The translations under genes and the position numbers were made by a program. Shown in pieces: positions 51,891-60,729 of a stretch of 64,000 nt of DNA (within the stretch, counting starts at the first letter, position 1; every line of letters starts with the position of its first letter). This stretch comes from Tritonibacter horizontis. GTDB taxonomy: Bacteria > Pseudomonadota > Alphaproteobacteria > Rhodobacterales > Rhodobacteraceae. The stretch is from the NCBI RefSeq assembly GCF_001518015.1, contig NZ_LPUY01000064.1, positions 17,366 through 81,365 on the forward strand. Direction: 5' to 3'. The notes under the pieces were generated by a model that was given only the letters and a program-made list of their open reading frames with translations, did not search any database and was not told the DNA's origin.

Positions 51891-53036
51891 ATGGCGATAA
51901 ACAGACGGCAGTTCGGCGCTGCGGCGCTTGCCTTTGGCGTGGCGGGGTGCAGTGGCGGGCCATCCACCGGACCGCAAGGCACGGCCCCCTCCCCCCTGCC
52001 CGACGATCTGCGCCCGGCCCGCAATGCCGGATACGCCTCATGGGTGGCGAAGTTCCGCAGTCGCGCCCGCGCGCAGGGGTTTTCCGACGCGCTTCTGGAC
52101 AGTGCGTTTCGCGGCGCCGGCTATCTGCCCGGCGCGGTCACCCGCGACCGGAACCAGACGGAATTCACCCGAACACTCGAGGATTATCTCTCTATCGCCG
52201 TCTCGGACGAACGCGTCAGCAAGGGCCGCGCGGCCTTTGCCCGCCACCGCACCACGCTGGCTGCGGTCGAACGCAAATACGGCGTGCCTGCCCAAATCGT
52301 TACCGCCATCTGGGGGCTGGAAAGCTTTTATGGCGAGCGGCGCGGCAATGTGCCGGTGATTTCAGCCACCTCCACCCTGGCCTATGACGGTCGCCGCGGG
52401 CAGTTCTTCGAAAGCCAGCTGATCGCAGCACTCAAGATCCTCGCGCGGGGCGATGTGACAGCGCGTGCCATGACCGGAAGCTGGGCCGGTGCGATGGGGC
52501 ATACGCAGTTCATCCCAACCTCCTACCTCGCCTATGCTGTTGATTTCACAGGGGACGGACGGCGCGACATCTGGTCGGAGGATCCCAGCGATTCGCTGGC
52601 GTCGACTGCGGCTTACCTGTCTCGGAATGGCTGGCAAAGCGGGCTCAACTGGGGGGGCGAGGTCGAGGCGACCACGCCCGCGACCGGTGTCATTCAACCC
52701 CAGCCGGGGGGACCGCGCTTTTACACCACCGGTAATTTCCGCGCCATCAAACGCTATAACAACTCCGATTCCTATGCGATTGGCGTCGGCCATCTGGCAG
52801 ATCGCATTGCGGGTGGGCCGCCGCTTCGCGCGGGGTTCCCGCCTGATCGCTACGGGCTGACCAAGGACGACCGCATCGCCCTGCAGCAGGGGTTGACCGC
52901 AAACGGGTTCGACATCGGCCACGCGGACGGCGTGATCGGGCCAAAGACCCGCGAGGCAATCAGCGCCTTTCAAAACCGCAAAGGTCTGCCCGTGACCGGA
53001 GATCCGTCACTGGCCCTGCTGCGCCAGCTTTCCTAG
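51891..53036 (+). CDS. Lytic murein transglycosylase B family lipoprotein with peptidoglycan-binding domain
   Basis: 381 residues from the ATG at 51891 (GAAGG upstream). The N-terminus has a twin-arginine-like RRQF and a lipobox (LAFGVAGC). The MltB-type catalytic domain contains the glutamate in TAIWGLESFYGE plus GSWAGAMGHTQFIPTSY. The C-terminal 60 residues form a PG_binding_1 domain (LQQGLTANGFDIGHADGVIG). It cleaves the glycan strands of murein with formation of 1,6-anhydro ends, in the periplasm. It stands alone between the lacI and phnF genes. Confidence 0.92.
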   Translation: MAINRRQFGAAALAFGVAGCSGGPSTGPQGTAPSPLPDDLRPARNAGYASWVAKFRSRARAQGFSDALLDSAFRGAGYLPGAVTRDRNQTEFTRTLEDYLSIAVSDERVSKGRAAFARHRTTLAAVERKYGVPAQIVTAIWGLESFYGERRGNVPVISATSTLAYDGRRGQFFESQLIAALKILARGDVTARAMTGSWAGAMGHTQFIPTSYLAYAVDFTGDGRRDIWSEDPSDSLASTAAYLSRNGWQSGLNWGGEVEATTPATGVIQPQPGGPRFYTTGNFRAIKRYNNSDSYAIGVGHLADRIAGGPPLRAGFPPDRYGLTKDDRIALQQGLTANGFDIGHADGVIGPKTREAISAFQNRKGLPVTGDPSLALLRQLS

Positions 53037-53353
53037 GCGCAGCCCCCGTCCGGTCTGAATTTCCGCTTTAGCGGAGGTTTCCGCAATTCTACTGGAAGTG
53101 GCCAATATAACGGACGCTTCATAGGCGATGCCTCCGGGCCTGGGGCATTGCCCCGGACCGGCGTCCGCTCCCCCCAACACGCCCCCACTGCTCTCGCTAT
53201 CCTCGCGGCCCGCAGTGGCGGGCCCTGAGTGTCGCGTCGCGCGCGACGGTGCCGGAGCCTGCGCGCGAGCCATCGTCACATTGAATGTTCTTGTAACTGA
53301 CATCTGACTGTCACAGCTTGCAGCTAACAAAAATTCATTCGGATGAAAGACAC
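53037..53353 (+). promoter_or_regulatory. phnF promoter region: Pho box and PhnF-type palindrome
   Basis: A Pho-box-like pair lies at 53297-53314 (CTGACAT-CTGA-CTGTCAC; 13 of 14 half-site bases match the CTGTCAT-N4-CTGTCAC pattern), pointing to PhoB control under phosphate starvation. A palindrome TTCATTCGGATGAA (53334-53347), with identical flank AA, overlaps the ribosome site of phnF; the same 16-bp sequence stands before phnC. The left part of the interval is otherwise empty. Confidence 0.75.
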
Positions 53354-54076
53354 ATGAACAGAGACCGTTGGCGCGAGATACGTGCAGCAATCGAGCAGGA
53401 CATCATGGACGGCGTAATGGAGCCCGGGTCAAGACTGCCCACAGAACCCGCGTTGGCCGCCCTCTACCAGTCCGGGCGCCATTCCGTGCGGCGTGCCGTG
53501 GCCGAACTGGCAAAGGAAGGGCTCCTCAGTGTGGAGCAGGGCCGGGGCACCTTTGTGCAGCACCGGCCAATGCTGACCTACGCGATCGGACCGCGCACCC
53601 GGATGCGGCGCAACATGCAGGCGCAGGGCGTCGCGGTCACCTCGCAGACCCTCGGCGTTGCGCACCGGCAGGCCAGTCCCCGCGTCGCCGCGGCCCTGCA
53701 GATCGCCGTCGGCGCAGAGGTGGTCGCGACAGAGCGCCTGTCCTTCGCGGATGGGGTGCCGGTATCCTTTGGCACCCTGTTTCACGACGCCGCCCGGTTC
53801 GGCGATTTTCCCGCGCGGCGACAGGAGATGGCGTCTGTTTCTGACGTATATGCCTCTTACGGGATCACGGATTACCTGCGCGCCAGCACCCAGATGTATG
53901 CCCGCCCCGCCCGGGCGCAGGAGGCGCGGCGCTTGCAGCAGCACCCGGACATGCCGGTGCTCGTGGTGCGGGCCATAGACCAGACCCCCGACGGCCATCC
54001 CATTGCCTTTACCCATGTCATCTGGTCGGCGGCGCGGGTGAAATTCGACATCGTACACGGAGAGGATAGCGCGTGA
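53354..54076 (+). CDS. phnF: GntR/HutC-family regulator PhnF
   Basis: A 240-residue regulator with an N-terminal winged helix (RLPTEPALAALYQSGRHSVRRA with the wing QGRGTFVQHRP) and a UTRA effector domain. It is the PhnF-type repressor of C-P lyase operons. Its stop overlaps the GTG of phnG (GTGA). The palindrome overlapping its ribosome site suggests autoregulation. An upstream in-frame start at 53318 would run through the palindrome and is not preferred. Confidence 0.93.
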   Translation: MNRDRWREIRAAIEQDIMDGVMEPGSRLPTEPALAALYQSGRHSVRRAVAELAKEGLLSVEQGRGTFVQHRPMLTYAIGPRTRMRRNMQAQGVAVTSQTLGVAHRQASPRVAAALQIAVGAEVVATERLSFADGVPVSFGTLFHDAARFGDFPARRQEMASVSDVYASYGITDYLRASTQMYARPARAQEARRLQQHPDMPVLVVRAIDQTPDGHPIAFTHVIWSAARVKFDIVHGEDSA

Positions 54077-54534
54077 CCCAATCCCCCCCTGCCGGGGCTG
54101 CCCCGCAGACACTGCCCGACTGGCCCCATGGCGATATGTTGTCCATCCTCGCCCGCAGCGATGCCGACAGGCTCAAGGCGTTGGCAGAGCCGCTGATCGC
54201 GAAATTGCCGGACATCACCGTTCTTGAGAACCGCACCGGGCTGGTGATGCTGCCCATGCGGGACAGCGCCCAGGGCACCCATTTTCACCTCGGCGAGGTC
54301 TTGATGAGCGAAGCGCGCATTTCAGCGCAAAGCCAGGAGGCCTATGGCATGCGCCGGGGCCGGGACCTGGAGGCGGCGATGGCAATGGCCGTCATCGACC
54401 TGGCGGTTGCCATTGGAATTGAGCCGGACGCGATTTCGGCCTTCCTGCACCAGGAGGCGGCCGCCCAGTCTCAGGCAGATCGCGCCACACTGGCAAGGGT
54501 CGAAGCCACCCGCGTCGATATGGAGACCTTCTGA
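54073..54534 (+). CDS. phnG: Phosphonate C-P lyase subunit PhnG
   Basis: A 153-residue PhnG, one of the four core subunits (PhnGHIJ) of the C-P lyase complex that produces a ribose 1-phosphonate triphosphate intermediate. The family features are the SDADRLKALAEPL helix start and the FHLGEVLMSEARI strand. It starts with GTG overlapping the phnF stop and ends in TGATG with phnH. Confidence 0.94.
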   Translation: MTQSPPAGAAPQTLPDWPHGDMLSILARSDADRLKALAEPLIAKLPDITVLENRTGLVMLPMRDSAQGTHFHLGEVLMSEARISAQSQEAYGMRRGRDLEAAMAMAVIDLAVAIGIEPDAISAFLHQEAAAQSQADRATLARVEATRVDMETF

Positions 54535-55070
54535 TGACTGCCGCACCGCTTGCGTCTGAATTCGACACCCGCACCAATGCCACCTACGAGGCGCTGATGT
54601 GGGCGCTGTCCCGCCCCGGCCTGATCCGCACGCTGCCCCTTGCTGGCCTTGCGCAGATCATCGACACGCTGATTGATCGCGAATGCGCGGTCTACTGCGA
54701 GGACGCCGCACTGACGGCGCAGGCGATGCAGACAGGGGCGGTGCTGGCGCCGCCGGAACAGGCGGATCATCTGTTCCTGACCGCTCTTGAACACGCCGAC
54801 TTTCTGACCCGGCTGCCCCAGGGCAGCGACCTCCACCCCGAGGCAGGGGCGACGCTGGTCTGCACGGCCCGGTTGGGCCGAGGGCCCCGGCTGCGCCTGA
54901 CCGGTCCGGGATGTGAGGGCGCGGTCGAGGTCCGGATCGACGGGCTGCCCGACGGGATCTGGCAGACCAGAGCACAGGTGCTGCGCTACCCATTGGGGTT
55001 TGAACTGTTTCTGGTCGATGCAAACCGCGTGCTGGGCCTGCCCCGCTCAACCAAAGTGGAGGTGCTCTGA
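54534..55070 (+). CDS. phnH: Phosphonate C-P lyase subunit PhnH
   Basis: A 178-residue PhnH with the family pattern of an ALMWALSRPGLIRTL opening and a C-terminal YPLGFELFLVDANRVLGLPRST. PhnH binds the PhnGIJ core. It is coupled by TGATG overlaps to phnG before and phnI after. Confidence 0.94.
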   Translation: MTAAPLASEFDTRTNATYEALMWALSRPGLIRTLPLAGLAQIIDTLIDRECAVYCEDAALTAQAMQTGAVLAPPEQADHLFLTALEHADFLTRLPQGSDLHPEAGATLVCTARLGRGPRLRLTGPGCEGAVEVRIDGLPDGIWQTRAQVLRYPLGFELFLVDANRVLGLPRSTKVEVL

Positions 55071-56167
55071 TGGCCTATGTGGCAACGCGCGGCGGTGCGC
55101 GGGCAATTGAACAGTCACAACGACTGTTTCGCGCCGAGATGGGCACCATCACACCTGAGCGCGTGGCCGAGGTGCGGCGCGCCCTGCCCTATCTGGTGGA
55201 CCGGGTGATGGGCGAGGCATCGCTCTATGATGCCGATCTGGCCGCATTGGCGCTGGCCCAGACCGGCGGCGAGCTGCACGAGGCGGTTCTGTTGTTGCGG
55301 GCCTGGCGCACGACGCAGCCCCGTCTGACCGTGGCCGATCCGGTTCTGCAACAGGATCTCTTTACCCATCGCCGGATTTCTGCGGCGTTCAAGGACATCC
55401 CCGGCGGCCAGATTCTGGGGCCAACGCTGGATTATTCGCACCGCATCCTGATGACCGAGGTGCTCTCTGGCGCGGCCCAGACCCCTGATCCGGTGGATGC
55501 TGCCGCGATCAGCGCCCCGGCGCAGCACCCTTCGGTGGCCGCCTGGCAGGCCGAAAATGGCCTGCTGAGCGCAGCCGAGCCGGACACCCGCTGCGGCAAC
55601 GACATCCCCGACATCACCCGGGAGCCGCTGCTGTTTCCCGCCCAGCGCGCCCACCGGCTGCAAAGCCTGGCCCGGGCCGACACCGGCGGCGTTCTCGCGC
55701 TCGGCTATGCTGCCCAGCGCGGCTATGGGCAGGCCCACCCCACCGTCAACGAATTACGCCTGGCGGAGGCGGAGGTCATCGTCCAGCACCCCCGTGGCAC
55801 CCGGTTCAGCGCCGGGCGGGTCAAGGTCAGCCAGGCCGAGGTGGTGGCAAAGACCGGATCGGACCTGCGGCTCGGATTTGCCGCCACGCTGGGCTGGAAC
55901 GAGGTCAAGGTGATCGCGGCGGCCACATTGGATCTGAACGCCAAGGGCGCGCCCAAAGGGTCGGCCACCGAAGAAGAATTCTTTCTCTACCATACCGAAG
56001 GGGTCGAGGCCTCGGGCTTTTGCATCCATTTCAAGCTGCCCCATTACGTGACCTTTCAATCCAGCCTGGATGCGATGCGCGACGCCAAAGCCAGGGATCA
56101 AGCCAAAAACCAGGCCAGGGCGGCCGAGACGGCGCAGGCCACCAGGGAAGCGGAGCCGACACCATGA
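55070..56167 (+). CDS. phnI: Phosphonate C-P lyase subunit PhnI (nucleosidase component)
   Basis: A 365-residue PhnI. Visible family segments include MAYVATRGGARAIEQSQRLF and SDLRLGFAATLGWNEVKVI. PhnI exchanges the base of a nucleoside triphosphate for the phosphonate, assisted by PhnG, PhnH and PhnL. It overlaps phnJ by ATGA. The last 35 residues are a charged Ala/Lys/Glu tail. Confidence 0.94.
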   Translation: MAYVATRGGARAIEQSQRLFRAEMGTITPERVAEVRRALPYLVDRVMGEASLYDADLAALALAQTGGELHEAVLLLRAWRTTQPRLTVADPVLQQDLFTHRRISAAFKDIPGGQILGPTLDYSHRILMTEVLSGAAQTPDPVDAAAISAPAQHPSVAAWQAENGLLSAAEPDTRCGNDIPDITREPLLFPAQRAHRLQSLARADTGGVLALGYAAQRGYGQAHPTVNELRLAEAEVIVQHPRGTRFSAGRVKVSQAEVVAKTGSDLRLGFAATLGWNEVKVIAAATLDLNAKGAPKGSATEEEFFLYHTEGVEASGFCIHFKLPHYVTFQSSLDAMRDAKARDQAKNQARAAETAQATREAEPTP

Positions 56168-57078
56168 GCCTCAAATCTCTGACCCGAGACTGGCAGCCGA
56201 TGAGCTTTGGCTTTCTGGATGCCTCGGCCAAACGCGAAATCCGGCGCACCTCGCTCAAGGCGATCGCGGTGCCGGGCTGCCAGATCCCCTATGCCAGCCG
56301 CGAGGTGCCGATGGCGCGCGGCTGGGGCACCGGCGGTTTGCAGGTGTCCTGCACCCTGATCACCCCCAGGACCCGGATCAAGGTGATCGACCAGGGGGCC
56401 GACGACAGTGTCAACGCCGCGTCGATCCGCCGGTTTCTGGCCCGCGTGTCCGGCGCGCCGACCACCATGGACACGCTGGAGGCCGATCTGATCCAGTCCC
56501 GCCATCGCATCCCCGAAGAAGTGTTGCAGGACCATCAGGTGCTGGTGCTGCAGGTGCCCAACCCGGAACCTTTGCGGCCGGTCGAACCCAACATGTCGCT
56601 GGCGCGGCAGATGCATGCGGATGCGGACTACGGCCGGATGTGGCTGCAGCTCTATGAACAGATCGTGCGCTCCGGGCGGGTGATGCAGGGGGCGAGCTAT
56701 CCGAGCCTTGTAAATGGGCGCTACGTCATGACGCCCTCGCCGATCCCGCGCTGGGACGTGCCGAAACTGCATATGGCGCGGCACCTGACGCTGCTGTCGG
56801 CGGGGCGCGAAAAACGCCTGTTCGCGGTGCCCCCGTTCACCCGTGTCGAACCCCTGGTGTTTGAGGATGTGCCCTACCGGGTGGAGGACCACGCCGGGCT
56901 GAGCTGCGCCCGCTCTGGCGCCCGCGGGTTCTTCATGAACGAAATTCCACAAGCCGATGGGTCCTCGTCCTATGAGATCTCCGACAGCGAGCTTGGCGTC
57001 AAATCCATTCGTCAGCGCGACAACGAGACCGTCACCATCGGCGACACCTGGTACAAGAACGGGGAGATGGCCGGATGA
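56164..57078 (+). CDS. phnJ: PhnJ-family C-P lyase subunit lacking three of four key cysteines
   Basis: A 304-residue protein that aligns along its whole length with PhnJ, the radical-SAM subunit that breaks the carbon-phosphorus bond. MARGWGTGGLQ, VIDQGADDSVNAASIRRF, QSRHRIPEE and GREKRLFAVPPFTRVEP are intact, and the glycyl-radical glycine (E. coli Gly32) is kept as G38. However, the Fe-S/thiyl cysteines of E. coli (241, 244, 266, 272) correspond to C248, S251, I272 and G278, so only one remains. C39 and C63 are the only other cysteines. The frame is clean, with an extended, rewritten tail of about 30 residues. Either the enzyme works differently, or it is inactive or recruited for another role. 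Confidence 0.92.
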   Translation: MSLKSLTRDWQPMSFGFLDASAKREIRRTSLKAIAVPGCQIPYASREVPMARGWGTGGLQVSCTLITPRTRIKVIDQGADDSVNAASIRRFLARVSGAPTTMDTLEADLIQSRHRIPEEVLQDHQVLVLQVPNPEPLRPVEPNMSLARQMHADADYGRMWLQLYEQIVRSGRVMQGASYPSLVNGRYVMTPSPIPRWDVPKLHMARHLTLLSAGREKRLFAVPPFTRVEPLVFEDVPYRVEDHAGLSCARSGARGFFMNEIPQADGSSSYEISDSELGVKSIRQRDNETVTIGDTWYKNGEMAG

Positions 57079-57875
57079 GCCAGACACAACTGGACGCGCC
57101 CCGACTGGTCAGGACGCAACCGCTTCTGACCGCGCGCAACGTCTCAAAATCCTATGGGTCCGTGCCGGCGCTGCGCAATGTGTCGGCCTCGGTCTTTCCG
57201 GGCGAGGTGCTGGGCATCGTCGGCGAGAGCGGCTCTGGCAAATCCACCTTCCTGCGCTGCCTCAATCTGGAAGAGACGCCGGATGCGGGCAGCTATACGC
57301 TGGATCTGCCCGACGCGGACGGCAATCTTTTTGATCTGGACCGCTACGCGCGGCGGATGCTCTGCGCGCGCCAGATCGGGATTGTCTATCAGAACCCGCA
57401 TCTTGGGCTGCTGATGAAACATTCCTCCTCGGGCAATGTTGCCGAACGGCTGCTGGTCGCGGGCGAGCGGCGTTTTGCCGTGTTGCGCGACAAGGCCCGC
57501 GCCGCGCTGGAGGCCTCGGAGTTTCCGCTGGAGCGTATGGACGCGCCGCCGATCGAACTGTCCGGCGGCATGCAGCAACGGGTGCAGCTGGCCAAGGCAA
57601 TCGCGCTGGAACCGGCGCTGTTGCTGCTGGACGAGCCGACGACCGGGCTGGATGTCAGCGTGCAGGCACTGGTTCTGGACACGCTGAAACGCCTGCAACA
57701 GGAGCGCCGGATCACCATGGTGATCGTCAGCCACGACCTCGGGGTGATCCGCACGCTGGCCGACCGGGTGATGGTGATGCGGCGCGGCGAAGTGGTCGAG
57801 GCGGGTCTGGCCGATCAGGTCTTTCAGGATCCGCAACACGCCTATTCACAACAATTGGTGCATGCAAAACTATGA
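57075..57875 (+). CDS. phnK: C-P lyase ABC-type ATPase PhnK
   Basis: A 266-residue ABC ATPase with Walker A GESGSGKST, signature LSGGMQQR and Walker B LLLLDEPTTGLD. PhnK docks on the PhnGHIJ core rather than on a membrane permease. It overlaps phnJ and phnL by ATGA. The N-terminal 15 residues before the ABC domain are unstructured. Nothing in it looks degenerate, in contrast to the neighbouring PhnJ. Confidence 0.93.
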   Translation: MSQTQLDAPRLVRTQPLLTARNVSKSYGSVPALRNVSASVFPGEVLGIVGESGSGKSTFLRCLNLEETPDAGSYTLDLPDADGNLFDLDRYARRMLCARQIGIVYQNPHLGLLMKHSSSGNVAERLLVAGERRFAVLRDKARAALEASEFPLERMDAPPIELSGGMQQRVQLAKAIALEPALLLLDEPTTGLDVSVQALVLDTLKRLQQERRITMVIVSHDLGVIRTLADRVMVMRRGEVVEAGLADQVFQDPQHAYSQQLVHAKL

Positions 57876-58615
57876 GCCTGATCCTAGACGTTCGCGCCCT
57901 GTCCAAAGGGTTCACCATGCATCACCTGGGCACCCGGGTTGACGCATTCCACGATGTGTCCTTCGTGTTGCAGGCGGGCGAATTCCTGCTGCTGAAGGGG
58001 CGCAACGGGGCGGGGAAATCCACCCTGCTGCGCACGCTTTACCGCAGCTATCTGGCCGCAAGCGGCCAGATCCTGTTCCACAGCAGCCATGGCGAGATTG
58101 ATCTGGTGCGGGCCGCGGATGTGGATGTCACCTTTCTGCGCCGCACAGAAATCGGGTTTGTGACCCAGTTTCTGGTCGCCCGCCCCCGTGTCAGTGCCGA
58201 GGCGCTGGTGGCGGAGCCTCTGCAACGGGCGGGCCGCGCCCCCGCCGAAGCCCTGGACGAAGCCCGCCACTGGTTGCAGGCCTTTGGGGTGAAACGCGAC
58301 CTCTGGCCCGCCTACCCCACGACGTTTTCCGGCGGCGAGCAGCAGAAGGTGAACCTGGCGCGCGCCCTGATCCTGCCGCAGCGGTTGTTGCTGCTGGACG
58401 AGCCAACCGCCTCGCTCGATGCCTCTGCGCGGGCGGCCCTGATCGACCGGCTTGCGGATCTGAAATCCCAAGGCACCGCGATGATTGGTGTGTTCCACCA
58501 TCCCGGCGATGTCGCTGCCCTGATCGACCGAGAGATCGACCTGACGCCGGACCAGATCCCCGAGCAGACCCAGAACATGGCCGAAGACATGGAGCGCACC
58601 GATGTGGTTGTCTGA
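57872..58615 (+). CDS. phnL: C-P lyase ABC-type ATPase PhnL
   Basis: A 247-residue ATPase with Walker A GRNGAGKST, signature FSGGEQQK and Walker B LLLLDEPTASLD. PhnL acts with PhnK on the C-P lyase core. A short acidic C-terminal extension (PEQTQNMAEDMERTD) is present. The phnM ATG lies 14 bp inside its 3' end. Confidence 0.93.
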   Translation: MSLILDVRALSKGFTMHHLGTRVDAFHDVSFVLQAGEFLLLKGRNGAGKSTLLRTLYRSYLAASGQILFHSSHGEIDLVRAADVDVTFLRRTEIGFVTQFLVARPRVSAEALVAEPLQRAGRAPAEALDEARHWLQAFGVKRDLWPAYPTTFSGGEQQKVNLARALILPQRLLLLDEPTASLDASARAALIDRLADLKSQGTAMIGVFHHPGDVAALIDREIDLTPDQIPEQTQNMAEDMERTDVVV

Positions 58616-59819
58616 TTTTGAACTCGTCCTGCCCGACCGGGTGATCCCCCATGGCTCTGTCCGGATCGCAGAGGGCCGCATCGCCGAGATCGCCGAACAC
58701 GCCCGGCCCGGCGGGCTACAGGGCGCGGGGCGGACGCTGTTTCCCGGCTTTATCGACATGCATGGCGACATGATCGAACAGGAGCTTGAACCCCGCGCGC
58801 GGGTGGATTTTCCGATGTCGGTCGCCCTTGGCGCACTGGATGCGCGTCTGGCGGCAGCCGGGGTCACCACCGCCTATGCCTCGGTGTCGTTTTCGCGCGG
58901 CGTGCGCGACGGCGAGCGGCGCTCCTTTGCCCACACCAGCCGGGTGATCCGCGACCTGCATGCCGCCCGCCACACCGCGCGGGTGGACCACCGTATCCAT
59001 GCCCGTTTCGATATTACCTTTGACAATGCGGTCGGGGTCCTGCGCGATTTGCTGAACGAAGGCCGGGTCGATCTGGTGTCCCTGATGGATCACACCCCCG
59101 GTCAGGGCCAGTACCGCAATCTGGAAATCCACATCCGGAACAAGGCCGCCCACCACGGCGTGACAGAGACCGAAGCGCGTCAGATGGTCACCACCGCCAT
59201 CGCCGAACGCACCCGTCCGCAAGAGGCGCTGCTGTCGAACATGCAGACCGTCGCGCAGATGTGTCGCGACCACGGTGTGCCATTGGCCAGCCATGACGAC
59301 GACACCCGCGACAAGGCCGCGATGATGGCGGACCTCGGGGTGGTGATATCCGAGTTTCCGGTCACCCAAGAGGCCGCAGAGGTCGCCATTGCGCGGGGTC
59401 TGATGACCGCCATGGGGGCGCCGAACGCGATGCGCGGCCAAAGCTATTCCGGCAATCTGTCGGCGCGCGACGCCCATCAGGCCGGGCTGTTGTCGATCCT
59501 GGCTGCGGACTATCACCCCGGCGCGATCCTGCCCGCCATCCGGGCCCTGGCGCGGACGGATCCGGACGGTCTGGCCGGGGCGGCCCGCATGGCCACCGCC
59601 CATCCCGCCAGGGCGCTGGGGCTGAGTGATCGCGGTGAAATCGCCCTCGGCAAAAAGGCCGATCTGAGTGTTGTGGACCCGTCCGACCGCGTCAACCTGG
59701 TGCTGCGCGCGGGCAAGGTCATCCATTCCGACGGCAGCCTGCCTTCGCCGGTGCCGACGCTGCGCGAGATCCCGCAGGCCGCAAACCGGGGCGTCAAAGA
59801 ACTGTCATGCGACGTTTGA
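58602..59819 (+). CDS. phnM: Ribose 1-phosphonate triphosphate diphosphatase PhnM
   Basis: A 405-residue amidohydrolase-fold enzyme that removes pyrophosphate from the alkylphosphonate ribose triphosphate. Metal ligands and family motifs appear in FPGFIDMHGDMIEQ, SLMDHTPGQGQY and GVPLASHDDDTRDKA. It is the last gene of the phnFGHIJKLM operon; phnN, phnO and phnP are not in the window. Confidence 0.94.
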   Translation: MWLSDFELVLPDRVIPHGSVRIAEGRIAEIAEHARPGGLQGAGRTLFPGFIDMHGDMIEQELEPRARVDFPMSVALGALDARLAAAGVTTAYASVSFSRGVRDGERRSFAHTSRVIRDLHAARHTARVDHRIHARFDITFDNAVGVLRDLLNEGRVDLVSLMDHTPGQGQYRNLEIHIRNKAAHHGVTETEARQMVTTAIAERTRPQEALLSNMQTVAQMCRDHGVPLASHDDDTRDKAAMMADLGVVISEFPVTQEAAEVAIARGLMTAMGAPNAMRGQSYSGNLSARDAHQAGLLSILAADYHPGAILPAIRALARTDPDGLAGAARMATAHPARALGLSDRGEIALGKKADLSVVDPSDRVNLVLRAGKVIHSDGSLPSPVPTLREIPQAANRGVKELSCDV

Positions 59820-59857
59820 GTTGTTGTCACTGAGATCAGGTAGCTACGGAGGTGAGC

Positions 59858-59873
59858 AATTCATTCGGATGAA
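59858..59873 (+). promoter_or_regulatory. PhnF-type operator before phnC
   Basis: ATTCAT-TCGG-ATGAAT is nearly perfectly palindromic. The 16 bp AATTCATTCGGATGAA match exactly those upstream of phnF (53332-53347) and again sit over the ribosome site, just before the start codon. Confidence 0.75.
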
Positions 59874-59878
59874 TCACC

Positions 59879-60694
59879 ATGACTGGCAACCTGATCCTCG
59901 CTGACGTGACCCGCCAATTTGGCGAAACCACCGCCGTTGACCGCGTCAACCTGTCGATTGCGCCGGGACAGTTTGTCGGCGTGATCGGCCGCTCCGGCGC
60001 GGGGAAATCGACGATGCTGCGGCTGATCAACCGGCTGGTTGACCCCACAGCGGGGTCAATTTCGTTTGACGGGGTCGAGGTCACCGCCCTGCGGGGCAAG
60101 GCGCTGCGGGCCTGGCGGCGCGATTGCGCGATGATCTTTCAGCAATTCAATCTGGTCGACCGGCTGGATGTGCTGACCAATGTGCTGATTGGCCGACTGG
60201 CAGAACATGGGTTCCTCAGCTCGATGGCGATGCGGTTTACCGACGCGGAGCGCACGATGGCGATCCAGGCGCTGGACCGGCTGGACCTGGTTCCCCAGGC
60301 GCTGCAACGCGCCGGCACGCTTTCTGGCGGCCAACAGCAACGCGTGGCCATCGCCAAGGCGCTGCTGCAAAAGCCCCGGATCATGCTGGCCGATGAACCC
60401 ATTGCCTCGCTCGATCCGGCCAATGCCACCCGTGTCATGGATGGGCTGAAGCAGATCAATACCGAGGACAAACTGACGGTGCTGGTCAATCTGCACACCC
60501 TGGACACCGCGCGCGCCTATTGCGACCGCATCGTCGCCATGCGCGCCGGGCGGGTGATGTTTGACGGCACCGCAAGCCAGCTGACCGATGAAGTGGTGCG
60601 CGACATCTACGGGCTGGAAGGTCTGGCAGAGTTCAACGAGGCCGTTACCTCGACCGCCGCCCGGCGCACTGGCCGGGTCTGGGAAGACGCCTAG
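59879..60694 (+). CDS. phnC: Phosphonate ABC transporter ATP-binding protein PhnC
   Basis: A 271-residue importer ATPase with Walker [10 protein letters not shown], the PhnC-typical [20 protein letters not shown], signature LSGGQQQR and Walker [13 protein letters not shown]. It is the first gene of the phosphonate uptake set phnC-D-E-E. The spacer of 59 bp after phnM carries a PhnF-like operator, so the two gene sets are co-controlled. Confidence 0.95.
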   Translation: MTGNLILADVTRQFGETTAVDRVNLSIAPGQFVGVIGRSGAGKSTMLRLINRLVDPTAGSISFDGVEVTALRGKALRAWRRDCAMIFQQFNLVDRLDVLTNVLIGRLAEHGFLSSMAMRFTDAERTMAIQALDRLDLVPQALQRAGTLSGGQQQRVAIAKALLQKPRIMLADEPIASLDPANATRVMDGLKQINTEDKLTVLVNLHTLDTARAYCDRIVAMRAGRVMFDGTASQLTDEVVRDIYGLEGLAEFNEAVTSTAARRTGRVWEDA

Positions 60695-60729
60695 AAATTC
60701 CAAAAAACGCAATCAGGGGAGATCTCACC

